The position numbers were made by a program, and so were the translations under genes. A DNA stretch of 64,000 nt from Adiantum capillus-veneris (taxonomy: Eukaryota; Streptophyta; Polypodiopsida; Polypodiales; Pteridaceae), in NCBI GenBank assembly GCA_014529385.2, contig CM043944.1, positions 79,700,384 to 79,764,383 on the forward strand. Reading direction: 5' to 3'. This document shows positions 23,191 to 33,595 of the stretch, in pieces. Positions within the stretch are counted from its first letter, which is position 1; every line of letters begins with the position of its first letter. The notes below the pieces were generated by a model. That model did not search any database. It saw only the letters and a list, made by a program, of their open reading frames with translations, and was not told the origin of the DNA.

Positions 23191-26040
23191 TGATGCAATC
23201 ACATGTGGAGACGACATAGAAACAAATGTAATATCAACATAATCAAATGAGAATATATATATACTAAACGATGATATATTGAACAACTGAGGTCCCCAAG
23301 ATCTCAACTGTCAAATATCATCATCATGGCTTTACGTACCATGGCATCACGATATTCACCATGGCATTAGAGACGCTTAGAAAAACTTTGAAAAACATTA
23401 GGGCCAATTTGGATGAAAAAAGGGTTGTGTAAGGATCTAAAAAGGGGCAGCCTAAAAAAGACTATGAAAATCTTACCAAACCTATTCAACATGGGTACTC
23501 ATTGGATAGAGCTCATCAAATGCCACCCATGGACCATTTGAGAGCTAAATTTGGAGTTCATATGCATAAGTTATGGTTAAAATAGTGCAACATATTCCAA
23601 AAGCAAGTGAAGGAGATTTTGACACGTGTACAAAAGTGCCATACTTTTGGAAATGTGGCTCCTACTTGAACCTAAAATCAATAATAGAGAAACCCTAAAC
23701 AACCCGTATTTCATCCAAATTGGCCCTAATGAGTAATCATCATCATGGCTTTACGTACCATGGCATCACGATATTCACCATGGCATTAGAGATGCATCGA
23801 AAAACTTTGAAATAGCAATCATCATCATGGCTTGACGTACCATGGCATCAGATGTGCTTTCAACAAATCAATAAAAAATGCAAAATAGTAATCATATGTA
23901 CGTACCACGGCATCAAAGATGCTTTCAACAAATTAAATCGAAACTTTGAAATAGCAATCATCATCATGGTTCTACGTACCATGCATCACGGTACTCATCA
24001 TGGTACATTTTCTGGACATCTCCGCGCATTGTTAAAATTACTAAACCGTTAGTACATAATAATCAATAGACAGGTGATTGCATGGAAGAATTGACTGATA
24101 AGGCAAATATCTTCGATGAATATGCGTTCATTTACGATTGGTTAGTATAAACATTTAGAACCTCTTAAAAGAAAAATATACACTCATTTACGATTGGCTC
24201 TTATCCCTGGACGATGAAGATAAGGAAACAACTTGAGACTCTCCCGGGTTTTAGGTCAAAAAGCTTTTGCACTAAAACTTGTGTAAATCTCTCGAAGCGA
24301 ACCACACAGTGTGAACGGTTGCACAATGCCAACCACAAAACTAGGATATTATTTTTGGGCTTATAGAAAGCAAGCCAAGATTATAATATGTAGCTAGCAA
24401 TACTTTTCGGTGTAAAACGTTCTACGTCAATCTGCCCGATTTTTGGATGTTGAAAATAGCATGAGGTAAAATGGCGTAGGCGCCCATCTCAGAATTACTT
24501 GTTACCTTATTCTTAAAATTACACAATATCTTCTAAATATAGCTACCATAGACAACGTTGTAGCAGGCTTCACTGGGAAACTTGGTAAAGATCACCACCT
24601 GCGCTCTCACTTTAGCACTAAAAACATAGACGCATGTACAACTGCATCGAACAACATCAACAGATAGGGGTGTACTCATGCAGGGTTTACTCTACTTTTG
24701 GATGCAAGATATACGTATCCAAGATAGTTAGAGTCGCTACTAATGTAATCATTGCGCAATTTTGAAAAGCAAATAGTGGCAAATCGGGTTGAACCATCAA
24801 GGAGCAAAATCTTTATATGGCCAACACAATTCTATTGTGTCATCTCTGAAAAGCAAGAAATTTTATGGGCCAGTACGCTTTTGCTGCTCATGTCTGAAAA
24901 ACAAACAACGAGATGGTGTATAGAATAGATCACAATATTATATTGGGTCCACCGGTCGTAGCCCACTGCTGCAATTGTTTCAAATACAACCATAGCCATC
25001 GTGAGTGCTGCTGCAATGTTTCTTATCTAAGACCTTGCTGACTGCAGATTTCTCTAGATCTCCCACCACTTATTGCCAGATCAGTGGGCTCATGGCACTT
25101 AATCAATATGACTTATTTACAATATAACTAGACAAGCTCATCAATTTAACTTGTTAGATTAGGAAGGATAGCGCCATAGCAATGTAGGCCATTAAAAAAG
25201 CATTCAAAAAATAGCAGTGCACAGACATAAGAATAGAATCTATGTAGGAAGCAGTGCAGGCCAGCAAAAAGCGCTTTTGATTTGCAACTCTAAAACATAG
25301 AAAGGATTTGAAGCATGAGAAACTTCTCTCTCTTTCGCGTGCATGCAGTGTGTGGATCCACTCTACTCCTGAACCTTTCATAAAGCACGTTTCTCTCACG
25401 GTTTTTGAAGTGCTTATCAATGCAATAAAAATAGAGAGCGGGTTCATGGTGTTGTAGACGCTTGTCGAATCAATTCTCACTCCTCAGCTTATATAATAGG
25501 GCTGTCAGGTTCCATGCTGAATAGCAAGGATTGACAAAATAGAAAATACTAGATCAGACAAGCCATGGAGCTGTTGTAGGCGGACAAGCCATGAGCTTAC
25601 ATGGGTGCAAAGGGCAGACAAGCCATAGGCTGTTGTAGGTGGACAAGTCATAAGCGGGGATTACAAGGGTGCAAAAATCCATCATTCATCTCTATATGAC
25701 TCGTAGAGTTTAGCGCTCCCTTTAAAAATCAATCTCAGTTATCTTAATAAGAAAGAAAAAAAATTATTAAATTTTGTGTGACCATGCTACATTACAAGTC
25801 CACAAAGAAATTTATTATTATGAGCAGTAGGAAGATAAAAACTACTTAGCTTCATTGAGGATTGTGCTCTGATGCCATGTTGAACCGGAGGGAGAGATTG
25901 CAGTACACAAGAGGAGAGAGAGATGACACCATCATATGCAATACCCAAAGTGTATGTAGAGCACACACTGAGTACGCATATATAGTGGGGACTCCTAGAT
26001 ATATATAGCATAAGTGTGGGCTCTCTATAAAGCTCCAACA
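23191..26040 (-). mobile_element. LARD C, left-truncated
   Basis: Third LARD copy, lacking its 3' LTR and about 600 bp of adjacent interior. It starts inside the element at GCAATCACATGTGGAG and runs to the 5' LTR at 25878-26040. The primer-binding site is changed (GCTCTGATGCCA). It carries the MITE at 23396-23731 and the TACGTACC minisatellite. Sequence after the LTR (ATAATAAATGCAATG...) matches unit B rather than units A and C. Confidence 0.85.
23396..23731. mobile_element. MITE copy in LARD C, 336 bp
   Basis: Same element and same insertion point as 19078-19413, with scattered substitutions. Both ends show CATTAGGGCCAATT and AATTGGCCCTAATG. Confidence 0.82.
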
Positions 26041-26156
26041 ATAATAAATGCAATGATATTTGAAATACCAAAAAATGCCCCCCCTGTCCCCTCTCTCTTC
26101 TTTGGTCAGCCCATTTTGGCTCTCTCTCTCGCTCTACAAAATGCGGTAAAAGGTTG

Positions 26157-27549
26157 CGCTAAACATTTTGAGATTTTCATGACGTTGAAATTTCTTCTTA
26201 AGGAATATGAATCTTTTCTCAACTGGCACCTTCTTCACGTCAATTTTTCCACATAACTAATACTTGATGATGAATGTGATATCGTGTCCATAAGTCATGA
26301 GTGCATGATTTGTTTTCAAGTTCATGTAGTATACTCGAAGGTACAATGAAATGAAGCCAAGAATGTGTCTTGCTTATGGGTTTACTACCTTTAACGACAT
26401 CAATGATGTGTTGCAGATCTTGTTCAAGTGGTCAACCAACAGGAAAATATTTATGGAAATGAGTAGCCCCTAACGTTGAATTCTACCTCATTTACTCTCC
26501 AATTGTGAATTATGTCCCTACTATTCTTTGATATGATCGCATAAATTCAGTTTATCACTCCAAAGAGTGGGTTTGTGTTTAGAGTAGCTTGAAATATTTG
26601 CACACTTGCGTAAGAAGGATCCTAAATTCATCTTGACTATGCATGCCTATCCCCATGCTCACCTTAATCTTACAAATAGATTGAGTGACTCTTTGTGTAC
26701 AAAGAATTTCCAATATCTCGGACCAAGTGGTATTGAATTAAATTGTCTTGTACAATATTTTACTTGTACTATTTAGACCCATATTGACAATGAGAGAGAA
26801 TGCACAAAGGGAAACTATATATATATATGCTGCACTTCTTTATAAAAGATATATATCGATGGACTAAGTATGGACTGACTAAATTGTGGACCATATTTGG
26901 ATAAAGCTTGTCCATTAGTGCCACATGGCAAGCTAATGATGGAAAACCTTTTCCTTCCTATTTCTTTCACTGCAACCTCCCTTGGATCAATGCTTCTTCC
27001 TCCTTATGATTTTAGTGTAGCCTTTCTTCTGCAGCCTACTCGTTGCAAGATTTTGACTCCCGAACTACTCACAGACTCCTGTTCTTATAGGGAATCTATA
27101 AGACTCTAACTTTTCTTGTGCTATCAAACTCCTTCAAGCCACGCCCTCCCTAGCTTCTTTAGCGCCATGGTTTTCCCACACACGCCTTCCTCTTGCTTCT
27201 TATGCACTAATAAATTTTTTTTTTCTTGTTTCTTTTGCTTCTCTTTGGCTCTCTTGATTAGCTTGGCTTCTCTTGATTCGGATTTTGGATGACCGAGTAT
27301 GACCTTCCTAACCTTTTTCTCGACATGTAGGTCAAAATTTTGTGGTGTGGGTCACTCCTTGGGCTATAAGCTATGGCATGGGTGGCACTATCTCTTCATT
27401 TACAAGAGGGCCTTGATATCCTGTGTTGGTTTTTCTTGTTTCCTCCTCTGCTCCTCTTCCTACTTGGGCCTCCGTAATCCTTCTTCCTACATCTCCCTCT
27501 AAAGCTGGAGCTCTTCTGCCATTTGAAGTATGGAAAGGGGAGAAGTCCG

Positions 27550-27550
<1 letters not shown>
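26157..27550 (+). other. CACTA downstream flank and unrecognised sequence
   Basis: The first 60-100 bases (GCGCTAAACATTTTGAGATTTTCATGAC) resemble the reverse complement of 45480-45540, which is next to the minus-strand CACTA copy. They therefore look like the original CACTA 3' flank beyond the array. The rest has only short frames; a 70-codon frame at 26897-27109 and a 67-codon frame at 27299-27502 match nothing I recognise. A short (TA)n lies near 26817-26829. Confidence 0.5.

Positions 27551-27581
<31 letters not shown>
27551..27581 (+). repeat. poly-G homopolymer, 31 bases
   Basis: Uninterrupted run of 31 G after AGAAGTCCGC. Apparent Pro-rich or Gly-rich reading frames across it (27371-27641) are artefacts. 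Such a run can form G-quadruplexes on the plus strand and is a likely site of length error in assembly. Confidence 0.95.
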
Positions 27582-27582
<1 letters not shown>

Positions 27583-28295
27583 GATTCTTCCCTGAAAGGT
27601 GTGCTTGTGGCATGCATTAGAAATGCATGTAAGATCACCAAAAGTCTATCTCATGCATGATGAATCCTCTCTATTTCTTGGTGGTAAAGGATGTGGGGCT
27701 TCACAAGCATATTGTGGAGATTACTTCATCACCAATAGAGGTTGCAGATTCTCTATGGTGGATGCCATTTGCAAAGATGTTTTTCTATCAATCATAGACT
27801 TGACATGAGTTATTGAGGTTGCAGGTTGATGTAGTGGATTTTGCATAAGTTGATCCGGATAGCAGATTTATTGTGTCTCATGGTGGAGGTGCCATTGGCA
27901 TGTGTACTAGTTGCATGTTGTTTTGTGCTTAAGAGGGTGGCTTAAAATGCACAAATCAGAAACAATTGATAAGTTATGAGTTTTAGCTTAAATAGCTCTT
28001 TAAAAGAAAAAACTTAGTTAAATTATTCAGAATACAAAACCTCAAAAAAAAGACCAAAATATGTGCATGAAACCATCGATTGTGCCACAAACAAATCAAT
28101 TTGCATTACTGTATATGTTTACAATAAAGATATTAAAATTGATAAAAATTTATCAATTCTCTATCCAATGCTTGCCGTTTCATCACTTGCGACATGCTTT
28201 TCCCACACACGTTGTCATGATGCTTCGTGTTCACTAGGAGAAAAGCACACAATTCATAGATTTTTTAAAAGTTTTTTTTTAGACGAAAGCATATC
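27582..28295. other. no recognisable feature
   Basis: AT-rich sequence with short frames only (69 codons at 27599-27808, 86 codons at 28063-28323). No domain, repeat or splice pattern convinced me. Confidence 0.4.
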
Positions 28296-28301
28296 GAGTT
28301 T

Positions 28302-28658
28302 TTTGATGAGGTGTTCACGTTGATGGGAGATAAGTATGCCAAATGTAGGGAACTTCATGGTTTCAGGACTTTATTGCTGAAGATGGTGTATTTTGGAGCT
28401 TATTTATTATGCGATCATGACCAATAAGGCAAGATATATATGTCTATTGTCGTGCAATATAGAAGGCATATTAAGCGCTTGGGAAAGCTTCGATCAAAAT
28501 GTATGCTAAAATTCAATGGTGAAGATGTCAAGGATGTGTGTTACTCAATGTCTACTAATCAGTTGATTTTGTATCCTCCACCGAGAAAAGTTATAAGGAT
28601 AACCTTCTACGAGGATCGTCTAAATGTCATGGCCAACTTTATGATACACAATATTGAG
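28302..28658 (+). pseudogene. unidentified coding-like segment upstream of the EPSPS fragment
   Basis: Reading FFDEVFTLMGDKYAKCRELH runs in frame into a stop near 28410 and then, from an ATG at 28440, into [20 protein letters not shown] and the EPSPS-like segment. It does not correspond to the part of EPSP synthase that should precede that segment, so it is probably a separate captured fragment or non-coding DNA that is open by chance. Function unknown. Confidence 0.35.
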
Positions 28659-28975
28659 GTGAAACTGTCTCGTGATATTTGTAGCCAATATTTGATGGCT
28701 TTGTTGATGGTAGCTCCCTTGGCAGTTGCGGATGTCGAGATAGAGATAGTAGACAAACTAGTATCTATTCCTTACGTGGACATGACTCTAAAACTCACGG
28801 AACGTTTTGAAGTGAAAGTAGAGCGAGATGATGATTGGTACAAATCCACCATCAAAGGCGATCATACTTACAAGTCTCCAAGACATGCGTATGTGGAAGG
28901 GAATGCATCAAGTGTGGGCCAATTATTTTTTTGCTAGTGCTGCTATTACTGGAGGCAGTTTTACAGTGACGAGCT
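28659..28975 (+). pseudogene. EPSP synthase (shikimate pathway) gene fragment
   Basis: EPSP synthase joins shikimate-3-phosphate and phosphoenolpyruvate in the plastid, the sixth step of aromatic amino-acid synthesis. This stretch encodes [17 protein letters not shown], then [49 protein letters not shown] and, after a one-base frameshift near 28918, [17 protein letters not shown]. These align in order with the central part of plant EPSPS (SSQYLTALLMAAPLA, EIEIIDKLISVPYVEMTLKL, KYKSPGNAYVEGDASSA, YFLAGAAITGGTVTV). About 105 of roughly 440 mature residues are present. The N-terminal domain, transit peptide and C-terminal third are absent, and several conserved residues differ. It is non-functional. 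Confidence 0.85.
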
Positions 28976-29206
28976 TCTAAAATTAACAAACATAGTAAAG
29001 CAACAAGGTTATTTTAATAATATAAAGGAGAAGCAAATAAAAGGGCTCCATCAGAAAAGGTAGAGGAGCCACCGTCGAGCAAGAGGGGGGCCGCCCATGA
29101 GCAGGAGAATGAGCATAGGTAGGAGGAGTCTCATACAAGCCAAGGGAGACTAGAGGAGGGTTGGTGGCAGATGAGTAGTAGACAATGAGCAGCTGGCAGG
29201 ATTTGG

Positions 29207-29433
29207 TGAATAGCAAGGATTGACGAAATAGAAAATACTAGATCAGACAAGCCATAGAGCTGTTGTAGGCAGACAAGCCATGAGCTTACATGGGTGCAAA
29301 CGGCAGACAAGCCATAGGCTATTGTAGGGTGGACAAGCCATAAGCGGGGATTACAAGGGTGCAAAACTCCTTCGTTCATCTCTGTATGACTCGCAGAGTT
29401 TAACGCTCCCTTTAAAAATCCATCTGACTAATC
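29207..29433 (-). repeat. LARD interior fragment
   Basis: About 227 bp matching the LARD interior near its 5' end (compare about 14815-15040, 21280-21510 and 25513-25740). It includes the GACAAGCCATAGGCTGTTGTAGG type repeats, with no LTR. The sharp edges at TGAATAGCAAGG and CCATCTGACTAATC show a separate truncated insertion or filler DNA. Confidence 0.8.
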
Positions 29434-29434
29434 A

Positions 29435-29643
29435 ATCGAAGCTCCATGAGAGGATCAAGACTACTCTAGCACGATATGGGAGATACCCATTACGTCTATT
29501 TACAAAGGCGTACATTGACGAAGCTCTTCACCGACCGATGCACTACTTTTTTAGACAACACCCAATGTTAGAAATTGATGAAGATGATGATGATTTTAGT
29601 CTTCCACTTTACTTCACTTTTATGTTTGTACCTCGACATTAGG
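29435..29643 (+). pseudogene. unidentified C-terminal exon-like fragment
   Basis: Open reading of about 69 codons ending at TAG 29641-29643: SKLHERIKTTLARYGRYPLR, then LFTKAYIDEALHRPMHYFF and an acidic EIDEDDDD stretch. It looks protein-like (mixed amphipathic composition) and begins exactly where the LARD fragment ends. I do not recognise the family. It could be another captured host-gene piece near the EPSPS fragment. Confidence 0.35.
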
Positions 29644-29733
29644 TTAGATCCACAAGGAGTTTATCGGATTGGTCTCATAAGTCATTGTGGCATTTTGAAG
29701 ACGTTGAATATATCATTTCATTTCATTTCTTTA

Positions 29734-29735
<2 letters not shown>

Positions 29736-29814
<79 letters not shown>

Positions 29815-29948
29815 GTGTAGAGAGAGAGAGAAAGAAAGAGGGGAAGGGAACATAAGAAAGAGTAGAGGGAGGGAGCATACCTGGCTCTCCCTCCTCTCCT
29901 CATGTGTGTGTGTGTGTGTCTGTGAGAGAGAGAGAGAGGGGGGGGGGG
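29736..29948. repeat. inverted compound microsatellite (CT)n(CA)n ... (TG)n(AG)nGn
   Basis: (CT)n at about 29740-29774 passes into (CA)n to 29810. After about 90 bp of purine-rich spacer comes (TG)n at 29902-29919, then (AG)n at 29924-29937 and a run of about 12 G. The two halves are reverse complements and could pair. A small hairpin GGGAGGGAG...CTCCCTCC lies in the loop. Confidence 0.9.
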
Positions 29949-29949
29949 A

Positions 29950-30274
29950 AGGTATACCTATTGTGCAGAGAACGCTGAAACTCAAATCAGTAGATCTGAG
30001 TTTTGGGTGCCCTCAAATACTTTTTACAGGGTCGGTGTCGCTATGAGTGTCTCTATAAGCGTTGCTATAAGTGGCTCTATGTGCGTCTCTATGAGCGTCG
30101 CTATAAGTGGCTCTATGTGCGTCTCTATGAGCGTCTCTATAAGCGTCACTATAGGCGTCTCTATGAGCATCTCTATAGTCTTTGTTATATAGCGACGCCT
30201 ATAGCAACGCCGAGCTTTTTCCCATTTGAGCGTCGCACTACGAGCGTCGCTACATTGAAGGACGTCTTGTAGTG
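29950..30274 (+). mobile_element. right terminus of a CACTA element (X)
   Basis: The sequence ends GACGTCTTGTAGTG at 30274; TTGTAGTG is the complement of the CACTA end CACTACAA. Upstream, 30040-30180 holds about a dozen 12-bp units of the form CTCTATRAGCGT or CGCTATAAGTGG. Inverted versions (AGCGACGCC, 30192-30200) follow, then GAGCGTCGC motifs near the tip. Subterminal 12-mers of this kind bind the TNPA-type protein in En/Spm. The partner left end was not found upstream. The flanking 3 bp are CAT. The frame across the 12-mers (30003-30272) is open only because the repeat lacks stops. Confidence 0.75.
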
Positions 30275-32648
30275 CATGGAGAACGAAGTGATTTGGCATC
30301 CTTGGAAAAGCACTCTAGTAGGTGAGAGCACCGCCCACCGCTTGATTGAGGATGTCCCCCATTGTTGATGGTGGTGCTCTAGGGTGCAAGGCCAAAATAC
30401 AATGACAAGAGCTATTGGGCAAATGCATGGTGCGTGGTGACCCTCCCACTAGCTCAACCTCGACAGCTCCTCCACAGCGTCTCAGGGACACTTTGAGCTT
30501 GAGGATGAGCACATTCTTGACATGATTGATGAGTTATTGTCTCATGAAGGCAACATGTACGAGGAGGATTTTAAGCCATGCACTCAATAGGGAGTATCAA
30601 ATGGAGAATGGGTTTCTATCGAGTACCCAAACACCACTTTATGATGGTGCAGAGAACTCGGTGCTCCGGGCATCGTTGGAAGTCCTCAACCTAAAAGAAA
30701 AATTTATTTGGAGTAATGCAAGTATAGATGCACTCCTTAGGTAAGTTCTATTTCTACATGGCACTCTCTTCTTAGTTTGGGCTTGCATCTATATTAATAC
30801 TCTTTCTTGTTGTACTTTGATGGGAAAAATGCTTCCTAAAGATTACCACATGCCTCTTGATCGTCATGAGCAAGATCATATTTCACTGCACTTGGCATAG
30901 AGTATGAGCGCATCCACACGTGTGTCAACAATTGCATACTCTATCTCAATGAGCACACTCATGCTACCTCATGTCTCAAGTGCGGAGAAGTACGCTACAA
31001 AACCGGAGTGAGCGAGGTGCACCTACCCCCAAAGGTATTGAGACATTTTTCACTTATCCCTCACGTAGGTCTATGATGAATCTTCTCACATGGAAACCAG
31101 CCCTCAAATGTTGGAATGATGTGTGTCCTTGCCGATTCACCGGAATGGAGGCACATAGAGACTCAGTGGCCAGAGTTTTGACTAGAACCTCCACATGACT
31201 TGAGGCTTGGATTGGCAAGTGACGGTATCAATCCCTTTGGGACAAAGTGCACCTCATGGAGGACTTGGCCTCTAGTGATCATCAACTTATAAAACATTCC
31301 ACCATGGAAGGACCAAGAAAGGAAATATACTTATTTCTTTGCTTGTGCTAGAGAAGTACAAGGTGGAAAACATTGATGTCTACCTGAAGCCCCTCACAAG
31401 GAGTTTGAGGAGTTATGGAGAGGCATACCTATTATAATTGTCTCGCTTCTAAAGGGGAGGAGAGAGGCCATTATGAGGGGAATCCTGATGTGGACTATGC
31501 ATGACTATCCTCCACCTGGGCTTGAGAAAGTTTTGGTATATTTTACTCATCCCCCTCTCTTTCTACCATTTGAATTTTGAAGCTTTTCTCTAATGATGTG
31601 GTATGAGTGCAAGGTTGTCCACATCAGGCCATAATGCATGTCCTACTTGTGGGACATCATTGGTGATGGAAAGGCCAGATGCCTTGCGCAAGGTAATCTA
31701 TACAAACAACCATTGTTTCTTGCCCCAAGGTCATAGAAAATACAAGGCTACAAAAAATGGAAATATGCCACTGAAGTGCACGATGGTAGATTGGGATACT
31801 ATTTGGGAAGAGCACTACAATAGTGATCCGGCCCCGATTACTCCACCAAAAGATATGTCAAGCGATTCCATAGTTTTAAGGCTTCCATATTCCTCTTGGA
31901 TCCCATGCACATATTCAAGAATTTAGCTCACACCCTCTGGGACCACATTATTGGCAAAAAAGACTCTTTGGGAGCGAGGGAGGATCAAAGGCCTTGAAAC
32001 GTCTCCCCACCTTTGCTACTTCATGTCGAGCCCCCAATGGAAGATTGTGCTTCCTAAAGCACTATGGATGCTAACCAAAGATGATCTAGATCAAGTGAAG
32101 GGCTGCATTGCATCTATTTGCACACCAATAAGATACATGAGGTCTCTAAAGGGAGCTTTCATAAAACCAAATAAATTTGGAAGTGTTCAATTGCAGGGTT
32201 GGAATCCCATGATTGGCACAAGATAGTACTCATATACTTTAATCATATTGCATAGTTTTTTATTGATTTTATGTTTGTAATTAATAAAATAGTTTTTTGA
32301 TTTTATAGAGCCTTTCCTTCTCCTTCCCTTTAACTCAATGTGGTCAAAGGATCGACACTTTTGTACATGCCACATTGACGAGCGTTGAACCACCATGGAT
32401 TGTGGCTTCATGGGAAATTTTGACATGGATCTGATGAAGCTAGGTACTATGGCACTATTGAAAGGATAATTTTCATACCTTCATCTTTGAGTGTAAGTGG
32501 TTTGCAAACGTGTCTAGACGGCATGAAATTGGCCTCTACATGGTGGACTCTAGTGTGCATCACACGGGGAGTGTATGAAAATTCAGTTTTGTCACGCAAT
32601 TGTGAGCAGCTGAGTGATTACCTTCTTTACCCTTATTTTCTTGTAACA
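30275..32648 (+). pseudogene. CACTA TNP2-type transposase, copy F
   Basis: Most complete plus-strand transposase remnant. Blocks in order: MLPKDYHMPLDRHE-like (about 30830-30860); EYERIHTCVNNCILYLNEH and a CLKCGEVRYKTGV zinc-type motif (30900-31010); LPPKVLRHFSLIPH (31025-31065); HDLRLGLASDGINPFGTKC (31195-31250); MRGILMWTMHDYPPPGLEK (31476-31530); a probable intron; CPTCGTSLVMERP, VIYTNNHCFLPQGHRKYK (31636-31750); HIFKNLAHTLWDHIIGKKD (31910-31965); and ALWMLTKDDLDQVKGC. These follow the order of En/Spm TNP2 proteins. DUF4218 is missing. Many frame changes and stops are present. At 32649 the next intron is interrupted by another CACTA terminus. Confidence 0.85.
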
Positions 32649-32862
32649 CACTACAACGAAAAAGGGGGTTATCGACGTATATAGCGACGCTTAATGTCGC
32701 TATACGCGTCGATATATGCGTCCCTGTGAAACTGTCGCAAAGAGCGTCAATATACGCGTGGAAAGGCTTTTTTAGCGACACGGATGGCGACGCGTATAAA
32801 GATGCTGGTATAAACAGGTATAGCGACGCGTATATCGACGAGCATAACAGTAAAAAAAAATT
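32649..32862 (+). mobile_element. left terminus of a CACTA element (Y)
   Basis: CACTACAACGAAAAAGGGGG begins inside the last intron of copy F; sister copies read CTTGTAACATTAATTATA across this point. The next 210 bp are packed with TATAGCGACGC, GCGTCGATAT and ACGCGTATA motifs on both strands, the same subterminal vocabulary as terminus X. No matching TTGTAGTG end was found to the right, so the far end is lost or outside. Confidence 0.75.
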
Positions 32863-32865
32863 CTT

Positions 32866-32946
32866 GGGCAGAGGGCAGGTAGCCTGGCCTGTGCCCAATG
32901 AAAAGATGGACACAGGCACCATAGCCAGACTTCCTGCCCTCTGCCC
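32866..32946. repeat. perfect 14-bp inverted repeat, hairpin
   Basis: GGGCAGAGGGCAGG (32866-32879) pairs exactly with CCTGCCCTCTGCCC (32933-32946) across a 53-bp loop. Part of the loop can pair further (GCCTGGC against GCCAGAC). It lies just inside CACTA terminus Y. Confidence 0.85.
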
Positions 32947-33091
32947 AGGAAAGCGAGCAACACCAAAATCAACCGTGCTCCCGAAGAAATTTCGACAGAG
33001 TTCCCTTCTTTTTTACATAAACTTTTCAAAAAAAAAAATCATGTATACGCCTCCTACGTGCTATCCATGTAGGATCTCACATGAGACTTAA

Positions 33092-33425
33092 GGCCAATGA
33101 CCATAACGAACCATAACCATAACTTAAAAGCATAACTATAACGAACCATAACCATAATGTAAAAGCATAACCATAATTTAAAACCATAACCATAACTTAA
33201 AACCAGAACCGGCCAATATAACCACTTTGATCATAACCGGAAACAAAATTAACAATAACCATAAGCATAACCAGAAAGTTAAACATAACCATAAACAAAA
33301 CCTAAACCATAACTATGTCTATACAAGAATAGGAGAAATAACCATGTCTATACAATGACAATGACAATAACCATAACCATAAGGAAAACAATAACTGTCT
33401 GAACAATAATCATAACCATATATAT
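33092..33425 (+). repeat. CCATAAC-rich degenerate tandem tract
   Basis: About 25 copies of CCATAAC or close variants (GCATAACC, CCATAATT, CAATAACC) in 330 bp, mixed with AACTTAAAA spacers. It is strongly C/A-biased on the plus strand. It does not match a known telomere repeat. Confidence 0.8.
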
Positions 33426-33595
33426 ATGTCTATACAAAAGGAGACACAGAAGGGTGTCTGTGTCTCACAAAGCATATATATGAAATCCGGGCCACTGATG
33501 ACTAGGCGTCACAACCTGCACATAGGACAACTCACAAAATTAGTATTCACATATACTTACTTAATTAAATCAACTCACACATATTAACGTCTCAC

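Noticed and set aside
27371-27641. Pro-rich and Gly-rich frames on both strands
   Set aside because: They run through the 31-base poly-G and have no conserved flanking sequence.
28440-28937. A single 165-residue hypothetical protein
   Set aside because: Only the part from codon 74 onward matches EPSP synthase and it ends at a frameshift; the frame is a composite, not a gene.
30003-30272. Open frames in several phases encoding a Tyr/Arg-rich repeat protein
   Set aside because: The frames are open only because the 12-bp CACTA subterminal repeat contains no stop codon.
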